A DNA stretch of 64,000 bases, taken from CAZUMW01 sp964621615. Lineage in GTDB: Bacteria; Desulfobacterota; WTBG01; CAIYCZ01; CAIRTM01. Below the pieces are notes generated by a model. That model was given only the letters and a program-made list of their open reading frames with translations, ran no database searches and was not told the DNA's origin. Location: positions 45,639-109,638 of the forward strand of contig CAZUMW010000011.1 in assembly GCA_964621615.1 (NCBI GenBank), in the 5' to 3' direction. The position numbers and the translations under genes were made by a program. Each line of letters begins with the position of its first letter. Within the stretch, counting starts at the first letter, position 1. This document shows positions 35,011 to 43,895 of the stretch, piece after piece.

Positions 35011-35232
35011 ATGGATAGCTTTAAAAATTATGTGACAATACGAAAGGCTTCAAAAATGCTTGGTGTATGTGAAGCTACACTGCGCCGCTGGGACAAACTC
35101 GGAAAGTTGACAGCGATCAGACATCCCATAAACGGGTATAGATTGTATCGCATCGACAGCATAAAAGATATTATCAGACAGGCAACAAAAGCAAATAATG
35201 ATAAAAAAATCAATCTGCAACGTAAAATTTAA
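35011..35232 (+). CDS. MerR/excisionase-type small DNA-binding protein
   Basis: 73 residues with a winged HTH: 'TIRKASKMLGVCEATLRRWD' and 'KLTAIRHPINGYRLYRID'. This is the DNA-binding half of MerR-type regulators or a BldC/excisionase-like protein. It has no effector domain and ends in a lysine-rich tail. It stops 7 bases before gspL and lies directly after the structured leader, so it probably regulates this secretion operon. No integrase is nearby, so a phage excisionase role is unlikely. Confidence 0.8.
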   Translation: MDSFKNYVTIRKASKMLGVCEATLRRWDKLGKLTAIRHPINGYRLYRIDSIKDIIRQATKANNDKKINLQRKI

Positions 35233-35239
35233 TAATAAA

Positions 35240-36946
35240 ATGAATTCACTGATTTCTTATCTGAAAAAAGGAAAAAATACTGTCGGGATAGAAATAGGCG
35301 TGTGCAGCATAAAAATGGTCGAGCTTGCCCATCGTGCATCAGGACCTGAGCTGGTTGGCTATTGTATTCGATCAGTGCCCGATCAGCCTTCGGATGCGGC
35401 TTCTGAAGGCGATAAGAAACTGTCAGCTGTTTTGAGGGACGTCGTGAGCTGCTGCAGCGTTAAAACGCCCCGCATATATTTCTCCATTTCCGGACCGTCT
35501 GTTTCGCTCCAGCGTGTCAGCATGCCGGTTATGCCGGATAAAGAAATACCGCACGCACTACAGTGGACCGCAAAAAAGCAGTTTCCGTTTTCGCTCAAAG
35601 ACGCACGTATTACGTTTCAGAAAACAGATGATACTCTGGATGAAAAAAAGCAGGAGCTGCTGGTTGCCGCAGCTCAAAAATCCTATATTGAATCCCGGCT
35701 GTCACTTTTCAAAAAAGCCGGCGTTAGCCCCTATGGTATCCATACCGTACCGAACGCTCATCAGCATGCGACGCGATTCAGCAATGCGCAATTACAAAAT
35801 AAAACTACAGCGATACTTGATATCGGATCAGAGCAGACTAAGCTCTCCATACTGAGAAACGGCGCGCTTAATTTTGCCCGTGATATAAATACGGGCAGCA
35901 ATGATTTTACAAAAACATTTATGGAGCCGTTTGCAATCGGGGACCGCCATTTTGCGCTTGATTTTAATGAGGCTGAAAAGATTAAACAGGATTATGGAAT
36001 ACCGCTCGGCGGGGCCGCTGGGGAGACGGCACAGGGAATACCGCTGTCGCGTATTATGGTGATGCTCAGGCCGGTACTTGAGAAGCTTATCACAGAGACG
36101 CTGAGATCGTTCGATTATTACAAGGCACACACCAGGCATAAAGCTATCGACCATGTGTATATATGCGGCGGCGGAGCAGGGCTTCATAATCTGACTGAAT
36201 TTTTATCAGGGGGGCTTGGCGTACAGGTATCGCTGCTGAACCCCTTTGAGCATATCAGTATATCACCTGAAATCGGGGATGACGAATTTTTCTTAAATAA
36301 CAGACATCAGTTTGCAACTGCTGCAGGTCTTGCAATTGGGTGCGCCAGGGAATGCAATCTCATGCCCGCGCGTCCAGGAGGGCTTGAGACTACTGATTTG
36401 ACAAAATGGATCCCTGCTTTTGCCGCCATTATTTTTATTATGATCCTGTATACCCTGTATGCGGATACGTTGCGAAAAGTAAACAGCATGAGAGAGCAGA
36501 TAGACAGCCGAACACGGGAGCTTATGTCTCTTAATGTATCTGTTGAGGAAATAACGCGCCTTGGTGAAAAAAAGAGCTCATTAATGCAGACAATGGAGCG
36601 CTATCCCGACGTAAGCCTGCACCAGCCTGACTATGCCCGAATATTGCTGTATATAACAAAACTTTTTCCTGATTCAATAACTGTTGAGCGGCTGTTTCTA
36701 ACCTGCGGGCAGCGGCGCAGGGCGGCACCCGAAACCGGTAAGCGCATTTTTTTCAATATCGAGGGTTTTGCCGCCGGAAAGGATTACGAAATATTGCGAC
36801 TGCTAACGCAGAAAACAGATGAGCTGCTGGATTCACCGTATTTTTCCAGCGCAATGCTGGACTCAACAGAGAAAAAGCGCAGCTTCGGGCTGAGCGGGAT
36901 ACACTTTATGCTCAAAGCCGAATTAGACAGTGAGGCATATATATGA
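35240..36946 (+). CDS. gspL: GspL-like protein: PilM actin-like domain plus PilN-like periplasmic part
   Basis: 568 residues from the ATG at 35240, where the sequence starts 'MNSLISYLKKGKNTVGIEIG' like PilM. The actin-like ATPase fold spans ~1-380 ('TTAILDIGSEQTKLSIL', 'DHVYICGGGAGLHNL'). One membrane helix ('FAAIIFIMILYTLYA') is followed by a coiled coil and a ferredoxin-like periplasmic domain. It links the cytoplasmic ATPase to the inner-membrane platform. The fusion of PilM and PilN parts matches GspL topology. The frame is open upstream to 35198, overlapping the HTH gene. Confidence 0.85.
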   Translation: MNSLISYLKKGKNTVGIEIGVCSIKMVELAHRASGPELVGYCIRSVPDQPSDAASEGDKKLSAVLRDVVSCCSVKTPRIYFSISGPSVSLQRVSMPVMPDKEIPHALQWTAKKQFPFSLKDARITFQKTDDTLDEKKQELLVAAAQKSYIESRLSLFKKAGVSPYGIHTVPNAHQHATRFSNAQLQNKTTAILDIGSEQTKLSILRNGALNFARDINTGSNDFTKTFMEPFAIGDRHFALDFNEAEKIKQDYGIPLGGAAGETAQGIPLSRIMVMLRPVLEKLITETLRSFDYYKAHTRHKAIDHVYICGGGAGLHNLTEFLSGGLGVQVSLLNPFEHISISPEIGDDEFFLNNRHQFATAAGLAIGCARECNLMPARPGGLETTDLTKWIPAFAAIIFIMILYTLYADTLRKVNSMREQIDSRTRELMSLNVSVEEITRLGEKKSSLMQTMERYPDVSLHQPDYARILLYITKLFPDSITVERLFLTCGQRRRAAPETGKRIFFNIEGFAAGKDYEILRLLTQKTDELLDSPYFSSAMLDSTEKKRSFGLSGIHFMLKAELDSEAYI

Positions 36947-37578
36947 ATCAGCTGCTGGAAAGCATAAGGAAAAAAGCGCATCTATCTGTTTCCCTTTCCC
37001 GGCGGGAGCGGATAATCGTATTCATCGCAGGCTTTGCTGTCGTCTGGCTGCTGTTTGATTATATGATTTTCAGCCCGATAAGCCGGGAGGCTGAAGAGCT
37101 CCAAAAGGAACTGGATAAAGTAGAACAAAAAATTCAGGAAAATTATGCGGCAATTATAAACCCTGAAAGCCTGCACCGCGAAATTGCGAAGCTCGAGCAG
37201 AAAATATCGTTTTTTGAACATCATCTTCCCGAAGCCGGTAAAACCGGTGAGGTTCTCACCCGGTTTGCAGAGCTGTGCAACAGCGGAAATATAGACGTTA
37301 ATTCGCTTAACCCGAGGGTGGTACAGCTTCCTGAGCGTGAATATAACCAGATACTGGTTCATATGAATATGCTTGCCGATTTCAAACAGATTATTGTATT
37401 CATGGCCTCACTTCGCTCCCTTGAATTTTTTACGATTGTTGAGGATTTTCAAATCCGCCGGGAGCCGGGCCCGCGGAAGCGAACAGCTTCGATGGTTTTA
37501 AAAACCTTTGCGGTATCATCCCGGTCGAGTAAGAAGCAGGCAAAACAACGTGATGTTAAAGCGCATGAAATCTCATGA
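36943..37578 (+). CDS. gspM: GspM/PilO-like inner-membrane protein
   Basis: 211 residues: a basic N terminus, one membrane helix ('IIVFIAGFAVVWLLFDYMIF'), a coiled coil ('EAEELQKELDKVEQKIQENY') and a periplasmic ferredoxin-like domain, the PilO/GspM plan. It overlaps gspL by four bases (ATGA) and the next gene by four bases. It would form the GspL-GspM assembly scaffold. Confidence 0.83.
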   Translation: MNQLLESIRKKAHLSVSLSRRERIIVFIAGFAVVWLLFDYMIFSPISREAEELQKELDKVEQKIQENYAAIINPESLHREIAKLEQKISFFEHHLPEAGKTGEVLTRFAELCNSGNIDVNSLNPRVVQLPEREYNQILVHMNMLADFKQIIVFMASLRSLEFFTIVEDFQIRREPGPRKRTASMVLKTFAVSSRSSKKQAKQRDVKAHEIS

Positions 37579-38135
37579 GCCGGAAAGCAATAAATACAAT
37601 TATATTGACGGTTTTTTTTCTGTGTTTGTCAGTGATGATCTATATCAACATAAAGCCGCATCCGCGCGTTCAGCATGCACGGGTCGCGACATTGGCGAAA
37701 GCAGATGGCGGGCTGGCAGAGCGCAGCAGTACGGTTACTGTTGATGCCGTCACGCCCTCTGCACAGTATGATGCAGAGCGTTTGCTCAATACCTTCGGAA
37801 GAGATCCGTTTATCGATTTGTTGAAAAAAAAAGACACTGCAGGGACGCCTTCGCCGGATAAAATAAAAAAAAAGGCACTGGTACCGGATAACCGGACATA
37901 CCGGGAGCCGCTTGAGGTGTCAATAATTATAATGACAAAAGACCGCAAATCAGCGGTTATAAACGGTCTTCAGTATTCAGAAGGCGATATGATTAGAGGT
38001 CATACCGAAGTAACGTCAATACAAAAAGGCGGTGTCGTTTTTACCGACAAAGACAGGCAGTGGTATGTTCCCTTGAGGAACAGCTCAATAACGATTATGC
38101 AGGAACCTCGTCCGGGAGCGCGAAAGTATGAATAA
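37575..38135 (+). CDS. GspC/PilP-like inner-membrane to secretin connector
   Basis: 186 residues with one N-terminal membrane helix ('INTIILTVFFLCLSVMIYIN'), a disordered linker ('FGRDPFIDLLKKKD' precedes a Lys-rich stretch) and a C-terminal small beta domain ('ITKD'-like segment, then 'VINGLQYSEGDMIRGHTEVT'). This is the HR-domain pattern of GspC or PilP, which binds the secretin N0 domain. Overlaps on both sides (gspM before, gspD after) mark one operon. GspC versus PilP cannot be decided from the sequence alone. Confidence 0.7.
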   Translation: MSRKAINTIILTVFFLCLSVMIYINIKPHPRVQHARVATLAKADGGLAERSSTVTVDAVTPSAQYDAERLLNTFGRDPFIDLLKKKDTAGTPSPDKIKKKALVPDNRTYREPLEVSIIIMTKDRKSAVINGLQYSEGDMIRGHTEVTSIQKGGVVFTDKDRQWYVPLRNSSITIMQEPRPGARKYE

Positions 38136-39819
38136 AGGATCGAGAATTGATAACTTCACATTCTGCAGAGCGGATTACAGATCAGCGATGCCGGCTGTTA
38201 CGCTTGCTCTGATCATCAGCTGCGTACTCTGGGGATGCATGACCTCACCGGCCCCGGCCGTTTCAGACATCGAGAAGACAGGGGCGCCGGAAATGAAGGC
38301 TGCCGACAATATGACAACACAGCTGCCGGGTGAAATAGTAATACCTCAGCGAGCCGAAACTGATGAGTCGGCATATGATGATTCAGACAGCCTCTATACG
38401 CTTCAAATGAAGGATGCTGATGTAAGGGATTTTATGCTCGCGCTGGCAGATCAGACAGGAATGAATATCACTCTTGACCCTGACGTTTCCGGATCTGTTA
38501 CCGTTGATTTGAAAAAGGTTACCCTCGATCAGGCGCTGGAAACTGTTTTGTCCCCTCTCGGGCTTGAGTACCGGAAAAAAAGAAACCTTATAAAGGTTTA
38601 TAAGCCCAGCCTGAACACGCAGATATTTTATCTAAATTACATTAACACCACACGTACTGGAAAGGGGAGAGTGTCAGGATATATCGGAAGCGCCGGGACG
38701 GGACGGGCAGGCGGTGAAGAGCCCGGCGGGGAAAGCGGCAGCGGGGGGTTCAACTCGGTATCCAGCATCGGCACAACGGATCTATGGAATGAAATCACCT
38801 CAAGCCTAAATAGCTTCAAATCCGACAAAGGCAAAATTATCATTAACAAAGCGGCAAACAGCGTTGTTGTAATCGATTACCCCGAAAACATAAAGCAGAT
38901 AGAGAGATATCTCAATGCCATCGAGGGTGCGGTTCAGCGACAGGTCGTTATAGAGGCAAGCATTATCCAGGTTTCGCTGGATAAACGGTTTGAGGCGGGC
39001 ATAAACTGGTCAATTATTCAAAATCTGCCCCAAATGAGCAATGTGCAATGGGGATTTGCAAGCAGGGGAACAACCCCGTATATAGGATATCAGGGCTCAA
39101 CCGGGGAGAGCGACAGCGACAGCGGAGGCGACAGCGGTGGAGAAACGACGCCGATACCAGGCAACATTATGATACGCCCGTTCAGCGGTGTGTTCAGCAT
39201 TGGAAAGCAGGGTCAGTCGATTCTGATGACCGACATCGTTGAAGCGCTGTCTACACAGGGAAATGTGAATATACTGTCCAAACCTCGCATTGCCACACTG
39301 AACAATCAGCCTGCAATCATTAAAGTCGCCCGTGAGGATGTATATTTCCAGACCTCGCGGACAACCACATTCGGAGAAACGACGACTGAAACAAATGTGA
39401 ATTTTCTCACCGTCGGAATTGTGCTTTCGGTGACGCCACAGATAAGCGGCGACGGTATTATTACGATGACCATACATCCAAGCATTACCGAAAAAACAGG
39501 TGAGCGCACTTCGATTATCGGCGATTCCGTTCCTATTATTGATGTCCGCGAAACGGAGACTGTTGCACGTGTCAGAAATAACCAGACCGTTCTTATCGGC
39601 GGTCTGCTGCAGGATAAGGTTACTGAAAACACGCTCGGCCTTCCCATATTGAAGGATATACCGTACCTGGGAAAGCTGTTTACGCATGTCAATCGTGAAA
39701 CAACGAAAACAGAGCTCGTCATTATGCTGACCCCGCGGATTGTAAATGATGAAGCTATGCAGTCAATAACTGCTCAGGAAATCAATAAATTTGACCGGCT
39801 CTACAAGCGCAGCAACTAA
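38128..39819 (+). CDS. gspD: Secretin GspD/PilQ, predicted lipoprotein
   Basis: 563 residues forming the outer-membrane secretion channel. A hydrophobic segment ends in lipobox 'VLWGC' (Cys37), so it is probably lipidated. The N0/STN domain follows ('LQMKDADVRDFMLALADQTG'), then an N1-like domain and the secretin core: 'VEALSTQGNVNILSKPRIAT', 'VRNNQTVLIGGLLQDKVTE', 'LPILKDIPYLGKLFTHV' and 'TELVIMLTPRIV'. Two Gly/Ser-rich inserts occur near 38690-38755 and 39100-39145. The ATG at 38188 is an alternative start. A lipid anchor may replace a separate pilotin. Confidence 0.94.
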   Translation: MNKGSRIDNFTFCRADYRSAMPAVTLALIISCVLWGCMTSPAPAVSDIEKTGAPEMKAADNMTTQLPGEIVIPQRAETDESAYDDSDSLYTLQMKDADVRDFMLALADQTGMNITLDPDVSGSVTVDLKKVTLDQALETVLSPLGLEYRKKRNLIKVYKPSLNTQIFYLNYINTTRTGKGRVSGYIGSAGTGRAGGEEPGGESGSGGFNSVSSIGTTDLWNEITSSLNSFKSDKGKIIINKAANSVVVIDYPENIKQIERYLNAIEGAVQRQVVIEASIIQVSLDKRFEAGINWSIIQNLPQMSNVQWGFASRGTTPYIGYQGSTGESDSDSGGDSGGETTPIPGNIMIRPFSGVFSIGKQGQSILMTDIVEALSTQGNVNILSKPRIATLNNQPAIIKVAREDVYFQTSRTTTFGETTTETNVNFLTVGIVLSVTPQISGDGIITMTIHPSITEKTGERTSIIGDSVPIIDVRETETVARVRNNQTVLIGGLLQDKVTENTLGLPILKDIPYLGKLFTHVNRETTKTELVIMLTPRIVNDEAMQSITAQEINKFDRLYKRSN

Positions 39820-39839
39820 GTGATGAAATGAGGTGCACA

Positions 39840-42398
39840 ATGTACACACGGTTTTACAAATTTTCGCAAAAACCTTTTTCATCAGTTTCGGATGGATTTT
39901 GCTTCTTCAAAAACAGCCAGTTCGGGGAAGCATATAACCATGTATTGTATGCTATACGTGAGAAAGAGGGGTTTGTACTTATAACCGGCGAGGCAGGGAC
40001 TGGCAAAACAACGCTGTGCCGTGCTGTTTTAAAGCGCCTCGGTGATCGGGCGTGCGGTGCGATTATCTCCCAGCCGCTTTCCACAGGACACGAGCTGCTT
40101 TCCGCCGTACACGAAGCGTTTGGTTTACAGCCCGATGGCACGGGCCGAACGAAAATGCACGACACCCTGAGGCGGTTTTTTATGAAATGTCGTGAATCAG
40201 GCAAAGCTGCAGTTTTGGTGATTGATGAAGCGCAGCTCCTGAACCATGAAGTGCTCGAGGAAATACGGTGCCTGTCAAATGCAGAGTCATGTTCCGAGAA
40301 GCTGCTGCAGATAATTTTGTGCGGCCAGCCTCCGCTGCTTGATTATATTGCACGGCCCGAAATGTCTCAGCTTTTTCAAAGAATAGGAATACACTATTGT
40401 TTGAAGCCCCTTTCCGGGCATGATGTTTTTGCTTATATAAAATACCGTATTATGTCTGCCGGGACTAAGCCGACTGTCCGGTTCACGGAGGAAGCCGCCG
40501 GTGCTGTTGCGCGGTATTCTAAAGGTGTTCCGCGCATTATCAATCAACTGTGCGATAAGTCACTTCTGGCTGGATATGTAGAACAGCAGCATATTATCAC
40601 CGGAACGATGGTTGATGAGGCGGCAAAAAATATCTGCTTTCTCCGATCAGGCAAAAAGCGTGTTTCAAAAACTATATATACTCTAGGTGCAGGTGCTGCG
40701 GCTCTCGCTGCCGTGGCTTTGCTTATCGGCAGCGCACCGGTTTTGGTAACGAAATGCATTAACGCTTTTAAACAAACAGCCAGATCTGATATCGGCTATG
40801 CCATGGTCAAAGCTCCTGACCGGATGCATCTCACTGCTGAGAACAGGCATTCAAAAAAAATGTCCGGAACAAAGGTTCAGCCCGCCGGTACCCCGATTAT
40901 CGAATCGAGCGTCGTACCAAATAAAAACATCGTTAAGCGTGCTCATAAGCGTTCAGCTGACACAGCAAAAACCTCAGGCGCACACAATGTAACAAGCAGC
41001 ACTTCAAGCGGATTGCATCATTTTGCAGGCTGCTGGTTTGACAGAAACAATATTGTGAGAACCGAGCAGGATGTTCAGTGCGCTCACGAAGCACTCGGAA
41101 CGGTGCTTTATCTCTGGGGGGTTACCGAAAAGGAAGTCGCTGAATATGTTGCCGTGTGGAAGAGGCTAAACAAATTCAGCTTTTATGATGCAGCGGGTGC
41201 CTGTGGTTTTACTGTGTGCACTCAACTTTCGGATATGGAAACAATCGCCGCGCTCAACTATCCGTGTATTGTGCCCATTCGCGATGGGCGTTACCGGTAT
41301 GCGGTGCTGGGTGAACTGGGAGAGCAAAGCGTAACGCTCCTGGATCCATCCTGCGGGATGAGAACGATTGCACATGATAAATTTCAAAGCCTCTGGACCG
41401 GACGCGTCTTCTATGTATGGAAAGATAAAGCAGATTTTCCTTTAGCGCTCAAGCCGGGAGACAGGCACGAAACTGTTCTGCGTCTTAAAGAAAATTTCAT
41501 TGCTGCCGGCTTCTTTTTTGAGAAACCGTATACAACTTTGTACGACAAACCCCTGACAGACGCTGTTAAGCGCCTTCAGAGAAAGGCATCCATTGAAGCT
41601 GACGGCATTTTCGGCGGTATGACCAAAATGGCATATTATCGTTTTATAATGGATTCAAAGCTGCCTTCAATCGTACGCACTATTGACAGTAACATTCAAT
41701 GTGCGGATAGCAGCAGTGAAACTGCATCGGTGGATACCCTGCCTCTGTGCATTGAACACGGTATTATGAAAGCTGACATGCGGGGGGGAAGATGCGAGCG
41801 TGAAGCACTGGTAACGCTGCTCAACCTATGGGATGTGTCTGAGCTTGATCTGGTACGCGTTGCAGAGTCGTTTGAGCCAGGTGATACATTTACGCAGCAT
41901 GCTTCGAGGTGCGGATTTTCCATAACGAGAAAAAACATCACGTTTAATACATTAAAAATAATTGATTATCCGTGCATTGCTGCTATAAACGATCCTTCGC
42001 TCCGCTTCGTTGTTGTGAAGAGCATCACGGCGTCTGCAATAACACTTCTTGATCCGCTCAGCGGCGAGCGGGTGCTGACAAAAGAATCTTTTATGCGCAT
42101 ATGGGAAAACAACGTTTTTTATGCATGGAAAAACATCGACGGAATCCCCCTGGGGCTTAAAAAGGGAATTGAGCACAGCTCGCTGCCGGACCTCAGGCAT
42201 CGGTTGTCGCAGGCCGGCATACACGTGAGCGGAGACGACAGCCTCCATTTCGGCAGCTCTATTGAAACTGCAGTAAAGGCGTTTCAAAAAAGAAATAATC
42301 TTGTTCCGGACGGTATAATAGGAAGCCGAACGCTTATGACGTTGTATAAGAGAATGTATCCTGGACGGATACCGTCGTTGAAAAGTATGAATCTGTAG
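39840..42398 (+). CDS. gspA: GspA/ExeA-like AAA ATPase with duplicated C39-like and peptidoglycan-binding modules
   Basis: 852 residues. The AAA domain (1-270) has Walker A 'GEAGTGKTTLC' (50-60) and Walker B 'AVLVIDEAQLL'. A membrane helix lies at ~280-303. Two homologous modules follow (about 412-600 and 650-838), each a papain/C39-like domain plus a peptidoglycan-binding repeat ('ADGIFGGMTKMAYY', 'PDGIIGSRTLMTLY'). A Cys sits in the expected N-terminal place of each (414, 652), but the catalytic His position reads Tyr/Phe, so they are probably inactive binding domains. GspA inserts the secretin through peptidoglycan. GAGGTG precedes the ATG at 39840. Confidence 0.9.
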   Translation: MYTRFYKFSQKPFSSVSDGFCFFKNSQFGEAYNHVLYAIREKEGFVLITGEAGTGKTTLCRAVLKRLGDRACGAIISQPLSTGHELLSAVHEAFGLQPDGTGRTKMHDTLRRFFMKCRESGKAAVLVIDEAQLLNHEVLEEIRCLSNAESCSEKLLQIILCGQPPLLDYIARPEMSQLFQRIGIHYCLKPLSGHDVFAYIKYRIMSAGTKPTVRFTEEAAGAVARYSKGVPRIINQLCDKSLLAGYVEQQHIITGTMVDEAAKNICFLRSGKKRVSKTIYTLGAGAAALAAVALLIGSAPVLVTKCINAFKQTARSDIGYAMVKAPDRMHLTAENRHSKKMSGTKVQPAGTPIIESSVVPNKNIVKRAHKRSADTAKTSGAHNVTSSTSSGLHHFAGCWFDRNNIVRTEQDVQCAHEALGTVLYLWGVTEKEVAEYVAVWKRLNKFSFYDAAGACGFTVCTQLSDMETIAALNYPCIVPIRDGRYRYAVLGELGEQSVTLLDPSCGMRTIAHDKFQSLWTGRVFYVWKDKADFPLALKPGDRHETVLRLKENFIAAGFFFEKPYTTLYDKPLTDAVKRLQRKASIEADGIFGGMTKMAYYRFIMDSKLPSIVRTIDSNIQCADSSSETASVDTLPLCIEHGIMKADMRGGRCEREALVTLLNLWDVSELDLVRVAESFEPGDTFTQHASRCGFSITRKNITFNTLKIIDYPCIAAINDPSLRFVVVKSITASAITLLDPLSGERVLTKESFMRIWENNVFYAWKNIDGIPLGLKKGIEHSSLPDLRHRLSQAGIHVSGDDSLHFGSSIETAVKAFQKRNNLVPDGIIGSRTLMTLYKRMYPGRIPSLKSMNL

Positions 42399-42459
42399 TG
42401 TTAGCTCACAATAAGCCATGCTGTGTGGCTCGCTCAACTGAACATCGCTGCGTGGGAAT

Positions 42460-43503
42460 ATGTCCCTAATCGATAAAGCGGTCAGGTTTGATTCAAGGAG
42501 TAGGAAGCAGGATCAGGCATATCTCTATGTCGTTGATAACAATACCCGTACGCGAGCCCTGGACGGATATATTTACAGAGCCAAGGGGCTGCTGAAAGCC
42601 GGAGCCGTTATTCTAACTGCAGCGGTAATTCTGCTGTGCAGCAGCTTTTTTACCGGAAACAAGACTGCGCAATATTTCCCCCGGGTATTTCCTCTTGAAG
42701 ATATTTTCCCGGACGGTGTCACGCAAGGCCATGCTTTACATTTGAAGGCAGATTCAGATCAGCCTGCTGCTTCTGATGTGCGTGAGCCGCTGCCTGCAGA
42801 ACGCCTTGCCGACGATGGCAAAAACACAGTTAGGGATGAAACGAACATCAGCAAAGATGACACAAAACAGATCTCGGCTGCAAAGAAAGCTGAAAGCAGC
42901 ATCAACGCACCTGAAAGCGGCACGGAAAATTATATGCCGGTGCATTCTTCATCCATAGGCAAAGACATTGCGGACCAACACACAAAGATACGGTATGAGC
43001 AGAAAACACAGGGGGAGAAAACACTGCATCCCGCACTTCTCATAAATACCGGGGTTATGTATTTTGATCAGCATGATTATAAAACCGCGCGGACTTTTTT
43101 TAAGAATGCGCTGCAGATCGATCCTGATAATGTTAAGGCCCTTAATAATCTTGGTTTGAGCTATTACCGTGAAGGTGATTATGACCGTGCAATACAGCAG
43201 TTCCGAATGGCCATTGAGATCAATCCGGATAATGTTGAAACGTATGCCAATATGGGAATAGTTTACCGTAAGATGAAGAAATATGATCAATCTGAAAAAA
43301 TGTTTCTCAATGCGCTCAGGCGCCGTCCCGATCATCCTGAGGTGATTTACAATTATGCACTCCTGTGCCGCGACAGGGGATATACTATACAATACCACAG
43401 ACTTCTTGATAAATTTGCTGCCATCGCACCTGCGGAGCTTGCGAATTTAAAAACCAAGGTTCGTGAGTATCTTGATTCCCGGACGGCTCCGCTCGCCCGT
43501 TAG
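42460..43503 (+). CDS. Membrane-anchored TPR protein of the secretion cluster
   Basis: 347 residues: a basic cytoplasmic N terminus, one membrane helix around residues 48-65 ('AVILTAAVILLCSSFF'), a long low-complexity linker, then 3-4 TPR repeats ('ALNNLGLSYYREGDYDRAIQ', 'TYANMGIVYRKMKKYDQSEK'). TPR proteins next to GspA can help secretin assembly (compare PilF/PilW pilotins), though this one lacks a lipobox. It starts 61 bases after gspA and is followed by repeat copy 2. Confidence 0.8.
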   Translation: MSLIDKAVRFDSRSRKQDQAYLYVVDNNTRTRALDGYIYRAKGLLKAGAVILTAAVILLCSSFFTGNKTAQYFPRVFPLEDIFPDGVTQGHALHLKADSDQPAASDVREPLPAERLADDGKNTVRDETNISKDDTKQISAAKKAESSINAPESGTENYMPVHSSSIGKDIADQHTKIRYEQKTQGEKTLHPALLINTGVMYFDQHDYKTARTFFKNALQIDPDNVKALNNLGLSYYREGDYDRAIQQFRMAIEINPDNVETYANMGIVYRKMKKYDQSEKMFLNALRRRPDHPEVIYNYALLCRDRGYTIQYHRLLDKFAAIAPAELANLKTKVREYLDSRTAPLAR

Positions 43504-43572
43504 CGGACTTTCAGCTGTTCTCTTTGTGCTCAAGTTTTAGCGTTTTTGTGCCGTATACAATACTACATTGAT

Positions 43573-43856
43573 TCACTGGTGTCTAAAATAATGAAACGAA
43601 GCCGGTTCGGGCGGGTCTCTGCACAGCCTCCGCAACACGTGAAGAGGGTATGGAACGGCATGTGCCGTTTTATTTCAGCACACATACGGCCCGGCGGAAG
43701 GTGCTGCCCCGGCAATCCCTGCAAAATGCCTGTCACATATTTCTTTGAGCAGCAGCGGGCCGTCCATGAAGTGAGGTTTTATTTGGCGGAGGCTGTGCAA
43801 AGACCCGCCCGAACCGGCTTTTGCTCAATGCTTTAATCTATTTTGGACACGTTTGA
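43573..43856 (+). repeat. 285-bp inverted-repeat element, copy 2
   Basis: The second copy lies between the TPR gene and gspE, in the same orientation as copy 1. Its arms at 43600-43633 and 43786-43819 are complementary over 34 bases with a single mismatch. Compared with copy 1, a G-C pair has become T-A on both arms, and three other mismatched positions have become paired; this supports a real helix. Right end GGACACGTTTGA is identical to copy 1. It contains one open frame (43546-43836) that is interrupted by stops in copy 1, so it is judged non-coding. Confidence 0.85.
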
Positions 43857-43895
43857 CAATGATAATTTTTTTTTGACATTGTGAAAGGTGCAGCC

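Noticed and set aside
35011..35232. Phage excisionase marking an integrated element
   Set aside because: There is no integrase, attachment-site repeat or phage gene nearby, and the gene sits tightly in the secretion operon.
43546..43836. 96-codon open frame inside repeat copy 2
   Set aside because: The same frame in copy 1 contains stop codons, so the conserved signal is the DNA/RNA structure and not a protein.
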